Below are positions 16,471-25,568 of a DNA stretch of 64,000 nucleotides, piece by piece (the stretch's first letter is position 1; the number at the start of each line of letters is the position of its first letter). Below the pieces are notes generated by a model. The model was not told where the DNA came from and made no database searches. It saw only the letters and a program-made list of their open reading frames with translations. Location of the stretch: positions 1 through 64,000 of the forward strand of contig NZ_QJJZ01000013.1 in NCBI RefSeq assembly GCF_003201775.1, written 5' to 3'. A program made the position numbers and the translations under genes. The DNA comes from Arenibacter sp. ARW7G5Y1 (GTDB lineage Bacteria > Bacteroidota > Bacteroidia > Flavobacteriales > Flavobacteriaceae).

Positions 16471-18432
16471 TTATTCCCCTAGGGACCAGGAAAGCTCTAT
16501 ATTGGAATTTGCCGGTGAAACCCTGATATAGCCCTGCATCTCTTGGTGTAGTGCCGAACAGAAATCCGTGCAATAGAAGGGCCAAACCCCCACTTGCTTT
16601 GGTTCCCAAATTATTGTCTTGGTCTGACCCGGCATTACCAACAATTCCGAAGTGTTGGCTCCTATCACGGCAAAACCGTGTGGTACATCAAAATCCTGCT
16701 CTTGGTTTGTTATGTGAAAGTATACTTTATCACCTACCTTGACCCCTTCAATATTATCAGGGGTAAAATGACTTCGGATCGTTGACATATAAATATGAAC
16801 ATCCTTACCATCGCGAACCACCTTGGCATCAGCGGGACTCAAAGTAGCATATGGGTGTTTGTTTTCTGCCAGTTTATATATCTTTTGCGATTTTGGCGCT
16901 AGGATCTCTGCAGGGATTCCTGCGGCATAATGTGGCTCCCCATGGGTAGGAAAATCATAGATAAGTTCCATTTTGTCTCCTGAAATATCGTATAATTGGG
17001 CAGAATGCTCCAATTCCGGACCTGTAGGCAGATACCTATCCTTGGTAATCTTGTTCATAGCCACCACATATTTACCAAATGGTTTTCTAGAGTTACCGCC
17101 AGGAATCATCAAGTGACCAACAGAATAATAAGTAGGCTTTCTATCGATAACTTCCCAAGTTCCCAATTTCCACATCACTACCTCAGAAGAGATAAAGAAG
17201 GTGGTATAAGCATTTCCTTCACCGTCAAATTCGGTATGTAATGGCCCAAGACCTCCACTTTTTACAGTTCCGGCAAGTACCTCCTCAAATTTCAGAATAG
17301 GAATACCATAGGCTTCACCATCAAACTTTTTGCCCTCAATGGCAGCAATCATTTTATCAAAAGAGTGTACCGTTAAATCTGCCGATAACTTACCGTTCCC
17401 GATTATGTATTCCCCGGAGGGGTCTACATCACAGCCGTGGGGCGATTTTGGAGTGGGCAAGAAAAACACCGCTCCGGGTATTTTGGTGGGGTCTACGGTC
17501 AACACCTCCTTTTTCATAGTTGAAGTGGCGGTGTGGTTTTCATCACTATACACATTATGGGCGTAATTTGCCGGCATTTTGGTCCCACCTCCATTGTTTA
17601 CGTATTCTTCAATTTTTTTCCAGTTTATAGCTGCAATAAAATCCTTGTCATTTTGAGATGCGTTAACTTCTAGGAGCGAGTTGGCCTCTTCCGTATTATA
17701 AGTGGTAAAGAAGAACCATCCATGGGATTTTCCCCGTCCGGGATGCGATAGATCATAGTTAAAACCGGGCATCAATATTTGGAATTTGATATCCATATGG
17801 CCATTTTCCGGGTCTACACTTATAAAGGATAAAGCACCTTTAAAATTTCCCTTGTATTCCTTAATGGGCATATCGGCCTGGGGAACGGGTACCGAAAAAC
17901 GGGTTCCTGCAACGACATATTCGGTATTTTCGGTTATGAAAGAGGAGCTGTGGTTACCGGCACTATTAGGTACCTCAATGATTTCCTCTGTTTCAAAAGT
18001 TGTAAGGCTTATCCTTGCAATCCTCGGGGTGTTGTTCCCGTTTATGAATATCCATCTACCATCCAAGACACCATTGGTTTGACTAATATCAGGGTGGTGG
18101 GAGTCATCCCATGGCACAAAACCAAAAGAGGTGTTCAACATGGGTTTGGTCTCTTCCGAATATCCATAGCCTGAGGTGGCAAATTGGGAGAACACAGGGA
18201 TTTCCTTAAACATACGTCCAGAAGGTAGGCCATAAACCGTTAGGTTGCCACTATATCCCCCGGACATAAAAGCGTAAAACTCGTCATGTTCCCCAGGGGC
18301 TACATAGACTTTTTCAGCATTGCTCGAATTCAATGCTCCTGAAGAACCCTTGCCATTATTGCCGTTACCGCAACTAGTCAATAAGGCGGCAAAGCCCAAG
18401 AGTCCCAATACTAAATAGATATGCTTTTTCAT
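16471..18432 (-). CDS. nosZ: Nitrous oxide reductase (clade II-type lipoprotein)
   Basis: 653 residues. Reduces N2O to N2 in the periplasm using a CuA and a CuZ centre. The N-terminus is a Sec lipoprotein signal (FAALLTSC, Cys21) with no twin-arginine motif, a mark of clade II enzymes. CuZ His ligands are spread over the beta propeller: DDSHHPD, KSPHGCDVDPSGEY, GLGPLHTEFDGEG, GEPHYA and others. The C-terminal cupredoxin domain has the CuA motif CTDFCSALHQEMQGY (Cys-x3-Cys-x3-His-x2-Met). It is preceded by a fasciclin gene and a cytochrome c and followed by an intrinsic hairpin. No nitrite or NO reductase is in the window, so the cell may reduce N2O without full denitrification. Confidence 0.97.
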   Translation of the reverse strand: MKKHIYLVLGLLGFAALLTSCGNGNNGKGSSGALNSSNAEKVYVAPGEHDEFYAFMSGGYSGNLTVYGLPSGRMFKEIPVFSQFATSGYGYSEETKPMLNTSFGFVPWDDSHHPDISQTNGVLDGRWIFINGNNTPRIARISLTTFETEEIIEVPNSAGNHSSSFITENTEYVVAGTRFSVPVPQADMPIKEYKGNFKGALSFISVDPENGHMDIKFQILMPGFNYDLSHPGRGKSHGWFFFTTYNTEEANSLLEVNASQNDKDFIAAINWKKIEEYVNNGGGTKMPANYAHNVYSDENHTATSTMKKEVLTVDPTKIPGAVFFLPTPKSPHGCDVDPSGEYIIGNGKLSADLTVHSFDKMIAAIEGKKFDGEAYGIPILKFEEVLAGTVKSGGLGPLHTEFDGEGNAYTTFFISSEVVMWKLGTWEVIDRKPTYYSVGHLMIPGGNSRKPFGKYVVAMNKITKDRYLPTGPELEHSAQLYDISGDKMELIYDFPTHGEPHYAAGIPAEILAPKSQKIYKLAENKHPYATLSPADAKVVRDGKDVHIYMSTIRSHFTPDNIEGVKVGDKVYFHITNQEQDFDVPHGFAVIGANTSELLVMPGQTKTIIWEPKQVGVWPFYCTDFCSALHQEMQGYIRVSPANSNIELSWSLGE

Positions 18433-18466
18433 TGTTTTTAATTTAATTGATTATTGAGATTTATTA

Positions 18467-19048
18467 TTATTCTGTTGGGGGCAACATTACCTTATCTACC
18501 ACGTGTACAATTCCATTGCCCGCAGGTACACTGGCCAAAATTTTGGCGCCACCCACCAATACATCGTCCCCTACTACCTCAACGGTTACGTTCTGATTAT
18601 TGGCCTGTCCCAATTTTTTAAACTTCATTAAAAATTCCTTGCTGTAATTGCCAGGTGTTACGTGAAACTTTAAAATATTGGCCAAAGCATCCTTGTTTTC
18701 CGGTTTTAAAAGGTCCTCCACAGTGCCCTCAGGGAGTGCGGCAAAAGCCGCATTGGTAGGGGCAAAAACCATTAAAGGCCCGGCATTCACCAAAACGTTT
18801 TCCAATTCAGCGGCTTGTACCGCCGCCACCAAGGTGGTATGGTCCGGGGAACCAATGGCAATTTGCAGTACATTGGGAGTAGAACCATCTTCACCTATAA
18901 AGGCTTGGCCCTGTCTTTCAACTTCCTCCGTTGCAACATTGCCCTGGGTTGGAGCCGTTGCCGACTTTGGTTCGTTCTTACAACCGAACGCAAGGCCCAG
19001 CATTAGAAATGATACGATCGTTAATTTTATGTTGGTTGTCTGGAACAT
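18467..19048 (-). CDS. Fasciclin (FAS1) domain lipoprotein
   Basis: 193 residues. Signal with lipobox LAFGC (Cys23), a Thr/Glu-rich linker, then a single FAS1 domain (about 55-190) with the H1-type segment DHTTLVAAVQAAELENVL, the core PLMVFAPTNAAFAALP and the second conserved segment ILKFHVTPG. FAS1 domains mediate protein contacts at the cell surface. The gene lies 34 bases upstream of nosZ in the same operon. I infer an accessory scaffold for NosZ or its electron donor. Nothing in it suggests catalysis. Confidence 0.88.
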   Translation of the reverse strand: MFQTTNIKLTIVSFLMLGLAFGCKNEPKSATAPTQGNVATEEVERQGQAFIGEDGSTPNVLQIAIGSPDHTTLVAAVQAAELENVLVNAGPLMVFAPTNAAFAALPEGTVEDLLKPENKDALANILKFHVTPGNYSKEFLMKFKKLGQANNQNVTVEVVGDDVLVGGAKILASVPAGNGIVHVVDKVMLPPTE

Positions 19049-19063
19049 AGTATTATATGTTTA

Positions 19064-19573
19064 TTATAAGGTTCTAAAGTATTCCAATACCGCTCTGGCC
19101 TGTTCTTCGGTAAGACCTTGATTGGCCATAGGTGCTCCATTGAATTCGGCCAACAAAGCTTTTGCCAAAGGATCTTCCTTTACCATAACTTCAGGATTTA
19201 AGATCATATTCATTACCCATTCCGGGCTGCGTCTTTCCAAGACACCTTTTGGGGCAGGCCCTATGAATTTTTTATCTACCCTATGGCAGGCCAAACACAT
19301 TTGATTGTAAATTTCCTCCCCTTTTTTAGCCATTGCCTGGTCTACTTCCGGCGCCAAGGTTAAGGAAGTAATGGGCCCAATCCCCTTATTGCTTAAATCC
19401 ACGGTCTCCGAAGCCTTCGGCGCATCTGCCGCAGGAGCTGGTGTAGGTTGTTCCGTAGTGGTTTTTGCCCTGTCCACACTAAATCCTTCCTTTTTCTTTT
19501 CTTCCTTACCTCCACAGCCCATCATCAAAACTGAAAAAAGAACTGCGCTACTTTTTAAAATTATTTTCATCAC
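19064..19573 (-). CDS. c-type cytochrome lipoprotein, first gene of the nos operon
   Basis: 169 residues. Lipobox at Cys20 (SVLMMGC), a Lys/Thr/Pro/Ala-rich linker of about 50 residues, then a class I cytochrome c domain with CLACH at about residue 92 and a distal Met in GAPMANQGLTEEQA. The distal part LEYFRTL is the usual C-terminal helix. It is tethered to a membrane and faces the periplasm, so it is the probable electron donor to NosZ. Fifteen bases separate it from the fasciclin gene. Confidence 0.92.
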   Translation of the reverse strand: MMKIILKSSAVLFSVLMMGCGGKEEKKKEGFSVDRAKTTTEQPTPAPAADAPKASETVDLSNKGIGPITSLTLAPEVDQAMAKKGEEIYNQMCLACHRVDKKFIGPAPKGVLERRSPEWVMNMILNPEVMVKEDPLAKALLAEFNGAPMANQGLTEEQARAVLEYFRTL

Positions 19574-19682
19574 TTTGTTTTTATTTGTTGTTTATAGGTT
19601 ATTTTTAATTGTCCATAATACTGATTTTAAGCGTTGTTGCCCGTAAAGGCTTACTGTGTAATTTGATATTTTTAACAATTTA

Positions 19683-19732
19683 TTGTGACAAAATTAGGCT
19701 CCCATTGAATGAAAAAACATGATATAAATCAT
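19683..19732 (-). promoter_or_regulatory. nos operon promoter with FNR/DNR-type site
   Basis: On the minus strand 19696-19689 reads TAATTTTG, an exact TAnnTTTG -7 element. The palindrome ATGAT-ATAA-ATCAT (19719-19732), a close relative of the FNR/DNR box TTGAT-N4-ATCAA, is centred about 41 bases upstream of the inferred start near 19684. This is the class II activator position, and no -33 TTTG is present. A second odd palindrome, TTGT-G-ACAA (19683-19691), overlaps the -7 element and could bind a repressor. The leader to the cytochrome ATG would be about 110 bases. Confidence 0.6.
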
Positions 19733-19739
19733 ATTTAGG

Positions 19740-20178
19740 ATAAAAATGTCCTTTTTTTGATTTTTTGGCTGAACAAGGCCTGTAATATTGCCCCTATTCA
19801 AAAACCTATTTTAGAAAACGATCTTAAACAATTGTTTTTCAAAAGACTACCCCTTCATTCCATAGATCTAGCTATATTGGAAAACTAGGAATTGGTACAG
19901 CAGTATCTGTCTTTTAAATCTTTTACATATCTTAGTAAAAGCTGTTAAACAGAAACATTTGTTGTTGGTGGTCCCGATAATTTTTAGGGCCATTTCAATA
20001 TACTTTCAATCTTAATATTGAAGGTCCAAATACAGGATTTAATAGGAATTGCAATAATGTTGAAGGCTGTAATGTCAGTTTACATTTAGGCGAAACTATT
20101 TGATCCCTAATTTTTTTGAATACTAATCGCCCAGTGTCTTTATAAAACAAGCCTTGGCCCAATTGTGAACCCGTATTT
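19740..20178. other. Intergenic region without recognised gene
   Basis: About 440 bases, AT-rich, between the nos promoter and the biotin carrier gene. I see no open frame with a plausible protein, no clear hairpin terminator and no repeat. It must hold the promoter of the acyl-CoA carboxylase operon, but no convincing -33/-7 pair was found. Confidence 0.5.
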
Positions 20179-20658
20179 ATGGTGAACTACGATATTACTA
20201 TCGATAAGGAAAAAATCGTTTTAAATCCGGAGGATTCAACATCCTTGGATCTGGTTGCCATAGGCAATCGGCAGTTTCATGTCCTTAGGCACAACCGCTC
20301 TTATACAATCAAAATCTTGAATACCGATTTTGCCAAAAAAACCATGACCATAGAGGTAAATGGCAATGCTTATGAAATGGTCCTAGCAGACGAGTATGAT
20401 CAAATGGTCCGCAAAATGGGATTGCTGACCGCCCAAGTCCACAAAATAAATAGTATTAAAGCCCCTATGCCCGGACTAATCATAGATATTATGGCCACCA
20501 TAGGACAAAAGGTAGAAGCGGGCACTCCCTTGATTGTACTTTCGGCCATGAAAATGGAAAATATAATCACTTCCGGTGGGGAAGGCGTTATCAAAAGTAT
20601 AAATGTAGAAGTGAACGATACTGTTGACAAAGGACAACTAATTATTGAAATGGAATAG
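20179..20658 (+). CDS. Biotin carboxyl carrier protein of an acyl-CoA carboxylase
   Basis: 159 residues. The C-terminal third is a biotinyl domain with the attachment motif SAMKMEN (biotinylated Lys near 125), preceded by IKAPMPGLI and followed by GGEGVIKSINVEVND. The N-terminal half is a beta-rich domain found in the carrier subunits of propionyl/acetyl-CoA carboxylases in Bacteroidota. It is followed at eight bases by the biotin carboxylase gene, so carrier and carboxylase are separate proteins here. Confidence 0.93.
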   Translation: MVNYDITIDKEKIVLNPEDSTSLDLVAIGNRQFHVLRHNRSYTIKILNTDFAKKTMTIEVNGNAYEMVLADEYDQMVRKMGLLTAQVHKINSIKAPMPGLIIDIMATIGQKVEAGTPLIVLSAMKMENIITSGGEGVIKSINVEVNDTVDKGQLIIEME

Positions 20659-20665
20659 CCTTAGT

Positions 20666-22147
20666 ATGGAGATTAAAAAAATATTGGTAGCCAACCGTGG
20701 AGAAATAGCATTGCGCATCATGCGTACCGCCCAAAAGATGGGAATAAAAACAGTTGCGGTTTATTCTGATGCCGATAGGAAGGCTCCCCATGTACGATTT
20801 GCCGATGAAGCCGTGCATTTGGGAAATTCACCTTCTTCAGAATCCTACTTGAATATGGACAAAATTATGGGAGCAGCCATACAGACCAAAGTCCAAGCGA
20901 TCCATCCAGGGTATGGCTTTTTAAGTGAGAACGCCGTTTTTGCCCAGCTGGTAGCCGATAACGGAATAACCTTCATTGGCCCTAAACCCCATGCCATAAA
21001 GGTAATGGGCAATAAATTAGCGGCCAAGGAGGCCGTAAAGGCTTACAATATTCCCATGGTACCCGGAATTGAAGAGTCTATTACCGATATTTCCCTGGCT
21101 CAGACGGTTTCCGAAGAGATAGGTTTTCCTATTCTAATAAAAGCCTCCGCAGGTGGTGGTGGTAAAGGAATGAGGGTGGTGCAAGAACCATCGGAACTAC
21201 CGGAGCAAATGGAACGTGCCATCAGCGAGGCCAAGGCAGCCTTTGGAGACGGTGCCGTCTTTCTGGAAAAATATATTGAATCCCCTAGGCATATAGAAAT
21301 CCAGATATTGGCCGATAATTATGGCAACATGGTACATCTTTTTGAAAGGGAGTGCAGTATACAAAGGAGACATCAAAAGGTAGTGGAAGAAGCCCCATCG
21401 GCCATATTGACCCCACAAATAAGAGCCGCCATGGGCGAAGCTGCCATACAAGTAGCCAAGGCCTGCGATTATGTAGGGGCAGGAACGGTGGAATTTCTCC
21501 TGGACCGTGATAAAAATTTCTATTTTCTGGAAATGAACACCCGCCTACAGGTAGAACATCCAGTAACGGAATTAATTACCGGTATGGATTTGGTGGAGCA
21601 ACAGATCAAAATTGCCAGAAATGAAAAACTGGGCTTTTCACAACAAGATCTAAGTATTGAAGGGCATGCTTTGGAAGTTAGGGTCTATGCCGAGGATCCA
21701 TTGGACAATTTTCTACCCAGCATGGGTACCTTGGAAACCTATAAGCGTCCGGAGGGCAAAGGAATAAGATTGGATGACGGTTTTGAGGAAGGAATGGAGA
21801 TACCCATTTTTTACGATCCCATGTTGGCCAAATTGATCACCTATGGTAAAGACAGGGCAGAAGCCATTCAACTAATGATCAGAGCCATATCCGAGTATAA
21901 GATAAAGGGGATATCCACTACCCTGGCCTTTGGTAAGTTCGTTTGTGAACACCAAGCCTTTACCTCAGGGGAATTCGACACCCATTTTGTTAAGAATTTC
22001 TATACTCCGGAACTGTTGCAACAACAATACGCTGAGGAGCGGAAAATCGCGGCCATGGTAGGATTGAAACTATTTTTGGAATACAAGGACAAACTAAAAG
22101 TGCCCGGTAGCGAAAACTCCAATTGGCCCTTAAAACGGACCCAATGA
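20666..22147 (+). CDS. accC: Biotin carboxylase subunit of an acyl-CoA carboxylase
   Basis: 493 residues from the ATG at 20666 (MEIKKILVANRGEIALRI). The ATG at 20645 lies inside the carrier gene. ATP-grasp enzyme: the glycine-rich ATP loop KASAGGGGKGMRVV (near 160-173), ERECSIQRRHQKVVEEAPS, and FLEMNTRLQVEHPVTE with the catalytic Glu and Arg. It carboxylates the biotin of the carrier with bicarbonate and ATP. The second gene of a four-gene operon. The symbol is by class; the enzyme could serve propionyl-, acetyl- or another acyl-CoA. Confidence 0.95.
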   Translation: MEIKKILVANRGEIALRIMRTAQKMGIKTVAVYSDADRKAPHVRFADEAVHLGNSPSSESYLNMDKIMGAAIQTKVQAIHPGYGFLSENAVFAQLVADNGITFIGPKPHAIKVMGNKLAAKEAVKAYNIPMVPGIEESITDISLAQTVSEEIGFPILIKASAGGGGKGMRVVQEPSELPEQMERAISEAKAAFGDGAVFLEKYIESPRHIEIQILADNYGNMVHLFERECSIQRRHQKVVEEAPSAILTPQIRAAMGEAAIQVAKACDYVGAGTVEFLLDRDKNFYFLEMNTRLQVEHPVTELITGMDLVEQQIKIARNEKLGFSQQDLSIEGHALEVRVYAEDPLDNFLPSMGTLETYKRPEGKGIRLDDGFEEGMEIPIFYDPMLAKLITYGKDRAEAIQLMIRAISEYKIKGISTTLAFGKFVCEHQAFTSGEFDTHFVKNFYTPELLQQQYAEERKIAAMVGLKLFLEYKDKLKVPGSENSNWPLKRTQ

Positions 22148-22177
22148 TAAGCAACCAATGGTATAAAGCATTATTTA

Positions 22178-23719
22178 ATGAAGGAAAACATAAGAAAGCT
22201 CGAAGATAAAATTGCCCAAGCCAAATTGGGTGGCGGTCAAAAACGCATTGAAACCCAGCATTCCAAAGGCAAGCTTACGGCCCGTGAACGAATTCATTTT
22301 CTGTTGGACGAGGGTTCTTTTGAAGAGTTGGGTGCCCTGGTGACCCATAGGACCAAAGACTTTGGTATGGGCAAGCAAATATTTTATGGAGATGGGGTAG
22401 TCACGGGCTATGGAACCATTGCCGGTAGAAAGGTCTGTGTTTTTGCCCAGGATTTCACCGTATTTGGAGGTTCACTTTCCGAGACCCATGCCGAAAAAAT
22501 ATGCAAGGTAATGGATATGGCCATGAAAATAGGAGTGCCTATAATTGGCTTGAACGATAGCGGCGGCGCAAGAATACAGGAAGGGGTAAGATCCCTGGGC
22601 GGCTATGCCGATATCTTTCATAGGAATGTAATGGCTTCTGGGGTTGTCCCGCAAATATCCGCCATTATGGGTCCCTGTGCAGGGGGAGCGGTCTACTCCC
22701 CGGCTATGACCGACTTTACCCTGATGGTGGAAAATTCGAGCTATATGTTCGTCACCGGGCCCAATGTGGTCAAAACCGTGACCAATGAGGCGGTAAGCTC
22801 GGAAGAATTGGGCGGGGCCATGACCCATGCCACCAAATCCGGGGTTACCCACTTTACCGCGGAAAACGACTTGGAGTGTATTGCGCAGATAAAGGAACTT
22901 ATTGGTTTCTTGCCCCAAAATTGCGAGGAAGTACCAAAGCCCCTCCCCTATTCCCTAAATACCGAAATCAGGGAAAAACTGGAAACCATTGTACCGGACA
23001 ATTCCAATCAGCCCTATGACATGAGGCATATCATCAATGAAATCATAGACGATTCCCCATTCTTTGAGGTCCATAAGCATTATGCAGAAAATATAGTTGT
23101 GGGCTTTGCCAGATTGGCCGGTAAAAGTATTGGGATCGTTGCCAATCAGCCCATGATTCTGGCCGGGGTTTTGGACGTGAACAGTTCCAAAAAAGCGGCC
23201 CGCTTCACCCGTTTTTGTGATTGTTTCAATATTCCCCTTTTGGTATTGGTAGATGTCCCCGGATTCCTTCCAGGCACCGATCAGGAATGGAACGGTATAA
23301 TCACCAATGGCGCCAAGCTGCTCTATGCCCTCAGTGAAGCCACGGTTCCGAAAGTAACCGTTATTACCAGAAAGGCCTACGGGGGCGCCTATGACGTTAT
23401 GAACTCCAAACATATAGGGGCCGACCTTAACTATGCATGGCCTGGTGCCGAAATTGCGGTCATGGGTGCCAAAGGGGCCAGTGAGATTATCTTTAGGAAA
23501 GAGATCATCTCGGCGGAGGATCCAGAGGCCAAGCTAAAGGAGAAAGAAGAGGAATACGCCCATAAGTTCGCCAATCCCTATAGTGCAGCTGAAAGAGGGT
23601 TTATAGATGAAGTGATCCTTCCCAAGGATACCCGCAGGAAATTGATAAAAGCCTTCGCGCTTCTAGAAAATAAAGTGGCACATCTGCCCAAGAAAAAGCA
23701 TGGAAACATACCTTTGTAA
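22178..23719 (+). CDS. Acyl-CoA carboxylase carboxyltransferase (propionyl-CoA carboxylase beta-like)
   Basis: 513 residues. Two crotonase-type halves. The N-terminal half has [19 protein letters not shown] and [16 protein letters not shown], with the oxyanion-hole glycines. The C-terminal half has [18 protein letters not shown] and [20 protein letters not shown]. It moves the carboxyl group from biotin to an acyl-CoA, most likely propionyl-CoA, giving methylmalonyl-CoA. Length and motifs match PccB. It lies 30 bases after the biotin carboxylase. Confidence 0.93.
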   Translation: MKENIRKLEDKIAQAKLGGGQKRIETQHSKGKLTARERIHFLLDEGSFEELGALVTHRTKDFGMGKQIFYGDGVVTGYGTIAGRKVCVFAQDFTVFGGSLSETHAEKICKVMDMAMKIGVPIIGLNDSGGARIQEGVRSLGGYADIFHRNVMASGVVPQISAIMGPCAGGAVYSPAMTDFTLMVENSSYMFVTGPNVVKTVTNEAVSSEELGGAMTHATKSGVTHFTAENDLECIAQIKELIGFLPQNCEEVPKPLPYSLNTEIREKLETIVPDNSNQPYDMRHIINEIIDDSPFFEVHKHYAENIVVGFARLAGKSIGIVANQPMILAGVLDVNSSKKAARFTRFCDCFNIPLLVLVDVPGFLPGTDQEWNGIITNGAKLLYALSEATVPKVTVITRKAYGGAYDVMNSKHIGADLNYAWPGAEIAVMGAKGASEIIFRKEIISAEDPEAKLKEKEEEYAHKFANPYSAAERGFIDEVILPKDTRRKLIKAFALLENKVAHLPKKKHGNIPL

Positions 23720-23762
23720 TAGTATCCCAAAACTTAACGCAATTTTGAATCGATAACAGAAC

Positions 23763-24629
23763 ATGAGCAACTTAGAAGAACTTATTCAATTATTAACCTT
23801 GGAGAGAATCAATGACAATACCTTTGTAGGGCAGAACTATCAGGCTCCATGGGGCCGTGTTTTTGGAGGACAGGTGCTGGGCCAGTCATTGCACGCTGCC
23901 TACCAAACAGTCTCCGATGATAAGATGGCCCACTCCATGCACGGGTATTTTATTCTAGGGGGAGACCTGAGCATTCCCATTACCTATGAAGTAGATTGTC
24001 TGAGGGACGGACGTAGTTTTACCACACGTAGGGTGGTGGCAAAACAAAACGGCAAGGCCATATTTAATATGGCGGCATCCTTTCAGGTCAGGGAAGATGG
24101 CGTAGAGCACCAGATTACCATGCCCAATTTAATTACCCCCAAAAAGTTGATGAACAGTTTGGAGCAAATTGAGGAAATGAAAAAAACGGATCCGGACTCC
24201 TATAATCTTATAAAGCTTACCCATCCCAAGGTTTTTGAGTTTAAACCGGTTGAACGCCTAACCGCCCTGCTTGCTAAAAATGGCCCCCCATTCAACCATA
24301 TGTGGATGCGCGCCACAGAAAAGGTAAAAGCCGATTTACCCCTACAACAGCAATTATTGGCATATGCCTCCGATTACAACATTCTTACCACCGCCTCCCT
24401 CCCCCATCGCGAAGAACTTAGAAAAGGGAAGACATTTTATGCCAGTATAGACCATGCTATTTGGTTCCATCGCGATTTTAAAATAGACGAATGGCTTTTG
24501 TACACCATGGACAGTCCCAGCGCTTGTAATTCCAGAGGTTTTTCCAGAGGCAGTATCTTTGACAGAAATGGTGTTTTAGTGGCCTCCGTAGCACAGGAAG
24601 GATTAATGCGCAATACACAGCTAGGCTAA
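23763..24629 (+). CDS. tesB: Acyl-CoA thioesterase II
   Basis: 288 residues. Double hot-dog fold of the TesB family: WGRVFGGQVLGQSLHAAYQTV near the start, HSMHGYFILGGD, and in the second half HAIWFHRDFKIDEWLLYTMDSPSA and GSIFDRNGVLVASVAQEGLMR. It hydrolyses medium- and long-chain acyl-CoA. It follows the carboxylase genes by 43 bases, so the operon may handle branched or odd-chain acyl-CoA pools. Confidence 0.93.
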   Translation: MSNLEELIQLLTLERINDNTFVGQNYQAPWGRVFGGQVLGQSLHAAYQTVSDDKMAHSMHGYFILGGDLSIPITYEVDCLRDGRSFTTRRVVAKQNGKAIFNMAASFQVREDGVEHQITMPNLITPKKLMNSLEQIEEMKKTDPDSYNLIKLTHPKVFEFKPVERLTALLAKNGPPFNHMWMRATEKVKADLPLQQQLLAYASDYNILTTASLPHREELRKGKTFYASIDHAIWFHRDFKIDEWLLYTMDSPSACNSRGFSRGSIFDRNGVLVASVAQEGLMRNTQLG

Positions 24630-24660
24630 TACTGTTAACAAATAGGTTCCTAATGATTAA

Positions 24661-24694
24661 TAAAGCACTTTTCACCTAATTGGAAGGTGCTTTA
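24661..24694 (+). terminator. Hairpin downstream of tesB
   Basis: TAAAGCAC (24661-24668) pairs with GTGCTTTA (24687-24694) around an 18-base loop. The following T run is weak, so termination is only likely. The remaining gap up to 25017 shows no supported gene. Confidence 0.4.
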
Positions 24695-25017
24695 TGGTAT
24701 TAAATTTTTAGCGCTGCCCAGTTGCGCACAAATTGATATCCTTACTTTTCCTAGGGGTGGATTTTGGTCCGATCTTCCTTCATCCAAATGTTTTCGGACT
24801 ATCATAGACCAACTACAATCCGCCAAACTACCATTAACATCCTTGAAATACTATTTGCCTTCAGGACCCCAACTGCGGTTTATCCTAGGTAAGCAACCAT
24901 TCACCCGAACAAAAATTTTCCATCCGTTTTTTAACCATTATTTGTTCCTTTTGACCACTAAATTTCCATCCAAGCTATGGCTGGGCGAATTTTGCCCTGT
25001 AACATTAAATAAAAGAT

Positions 25018-25188
25018 ATGAAAACATTATTACTCGTTAAAGAAATTTATTCAGAAGGATTTAGAAACATTGGCAACATTATTGTCAGAAATTATTTCAA
25101 AGCATTCATGTGGTTCAGCGTGGCTATGTTTACCGTAGTGTTATACGCTTTCATTTTTAGATTGGCCACTGGATTTGTTTGGGATTAA
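25018..25188 (+). CDS. Small single-pass membrane protein (56 residues)
   Basis: An open frame of 56 residues starting MKTLLLVKEIYSEG. It has a basic, amphipathic first half and one hydrophobic segment (MWFSVAMFTVVLYAFIF, about 31-47) and ends RLATGFVWD. Its composition and clean start in an AT-rich region support a real gene, and I recall similar short proteins as an uncharacterised family in Flavobacteriaceae. No function is known. It is followed 24 bases later by a second small membrane protein gene in the same direction. Confidence 0.6.
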   Translation: MKTLLLVKEIYSEGFRNIGNIIVRNYFKAFMWFSVAMFTVVLYAFIFRLATGFVWD

Positions 25189-25212
25189 TTAAGAATAATT
25201 GCATTAATCAAT

Positions 25213-25359
25213 ATGAAAGGTATGCAGTATTTAAGGGAATTATTGGTAGGAAAAAGCGATGGAATTGAAATTCCAGTAACGCTAAAATTGTTATTGATAT
25301 TGGTATTCCTTTGCTTTTTCCTTGCCTTGTTCTCAATTTTACTATACACCTTTGAATAG
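25213..25359 (+). CDS. Small single-pass membrane protein (48 residues)
   Basis: An open frame of 48 residues: a polar N-terminal half with LLVGKSDGIEIPV, then one hydrophobic helix (LLLILVFLCFFLALFSILLY, about 27-46) and a short acidic end. It lies directly after the 56-residue gene, so the two may form a pair of tiny membrane subunits. Family not recognised. Confidence 0.5.
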   Translation: MKGMQYLRELLVGKSDGIEIPVTLKLLLILVFLCFFLALFSILLYTFE

Positions 25360-25507
25360 TATTGTTTTATTACAAGACATGAGGTTCTGCAAACTTTCAA
25401 TTTTAGACTATTTTTTTGATGTTATATAGTTCCCCCAGCTAGAACAATATAATCCTGACCTGTTTTTATGATGTTGATCCAATGACAAGTCGTTCTTAAA
25501 TAAATTA

Positions 25508-25539
25508 TGGATATTATCCAAAATAATGGAAATATTCCA
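25508..25539 (+). promoter_or_regulatory. Tandem palindromes upstream of the Y-family polymerase gene
   Basis: Two related inverted repeats, TGGATattATCCA (25508-25520) and TGGAAataTTCCA (25527-25539), have centres 19 bases apart, close to two helical turns. The second lies 29 bases before the ATG. This is the form expected of a cooperatively bound operator, for example of a damage-response repressor. No regulator gene is next to it. Confidence 0.5.
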
Positions 25540-25568
25540 TAGTTTAGCATACCTTTTTTTGGTGTGCA

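Noticed and set aside
24687-25040. A 117-codon plus-strand frame after tesB
   Set aside because: No domain, aromatic- and proline-rich random look, begins inside a hairpin and overlaps the more convincing 56-residue gene.
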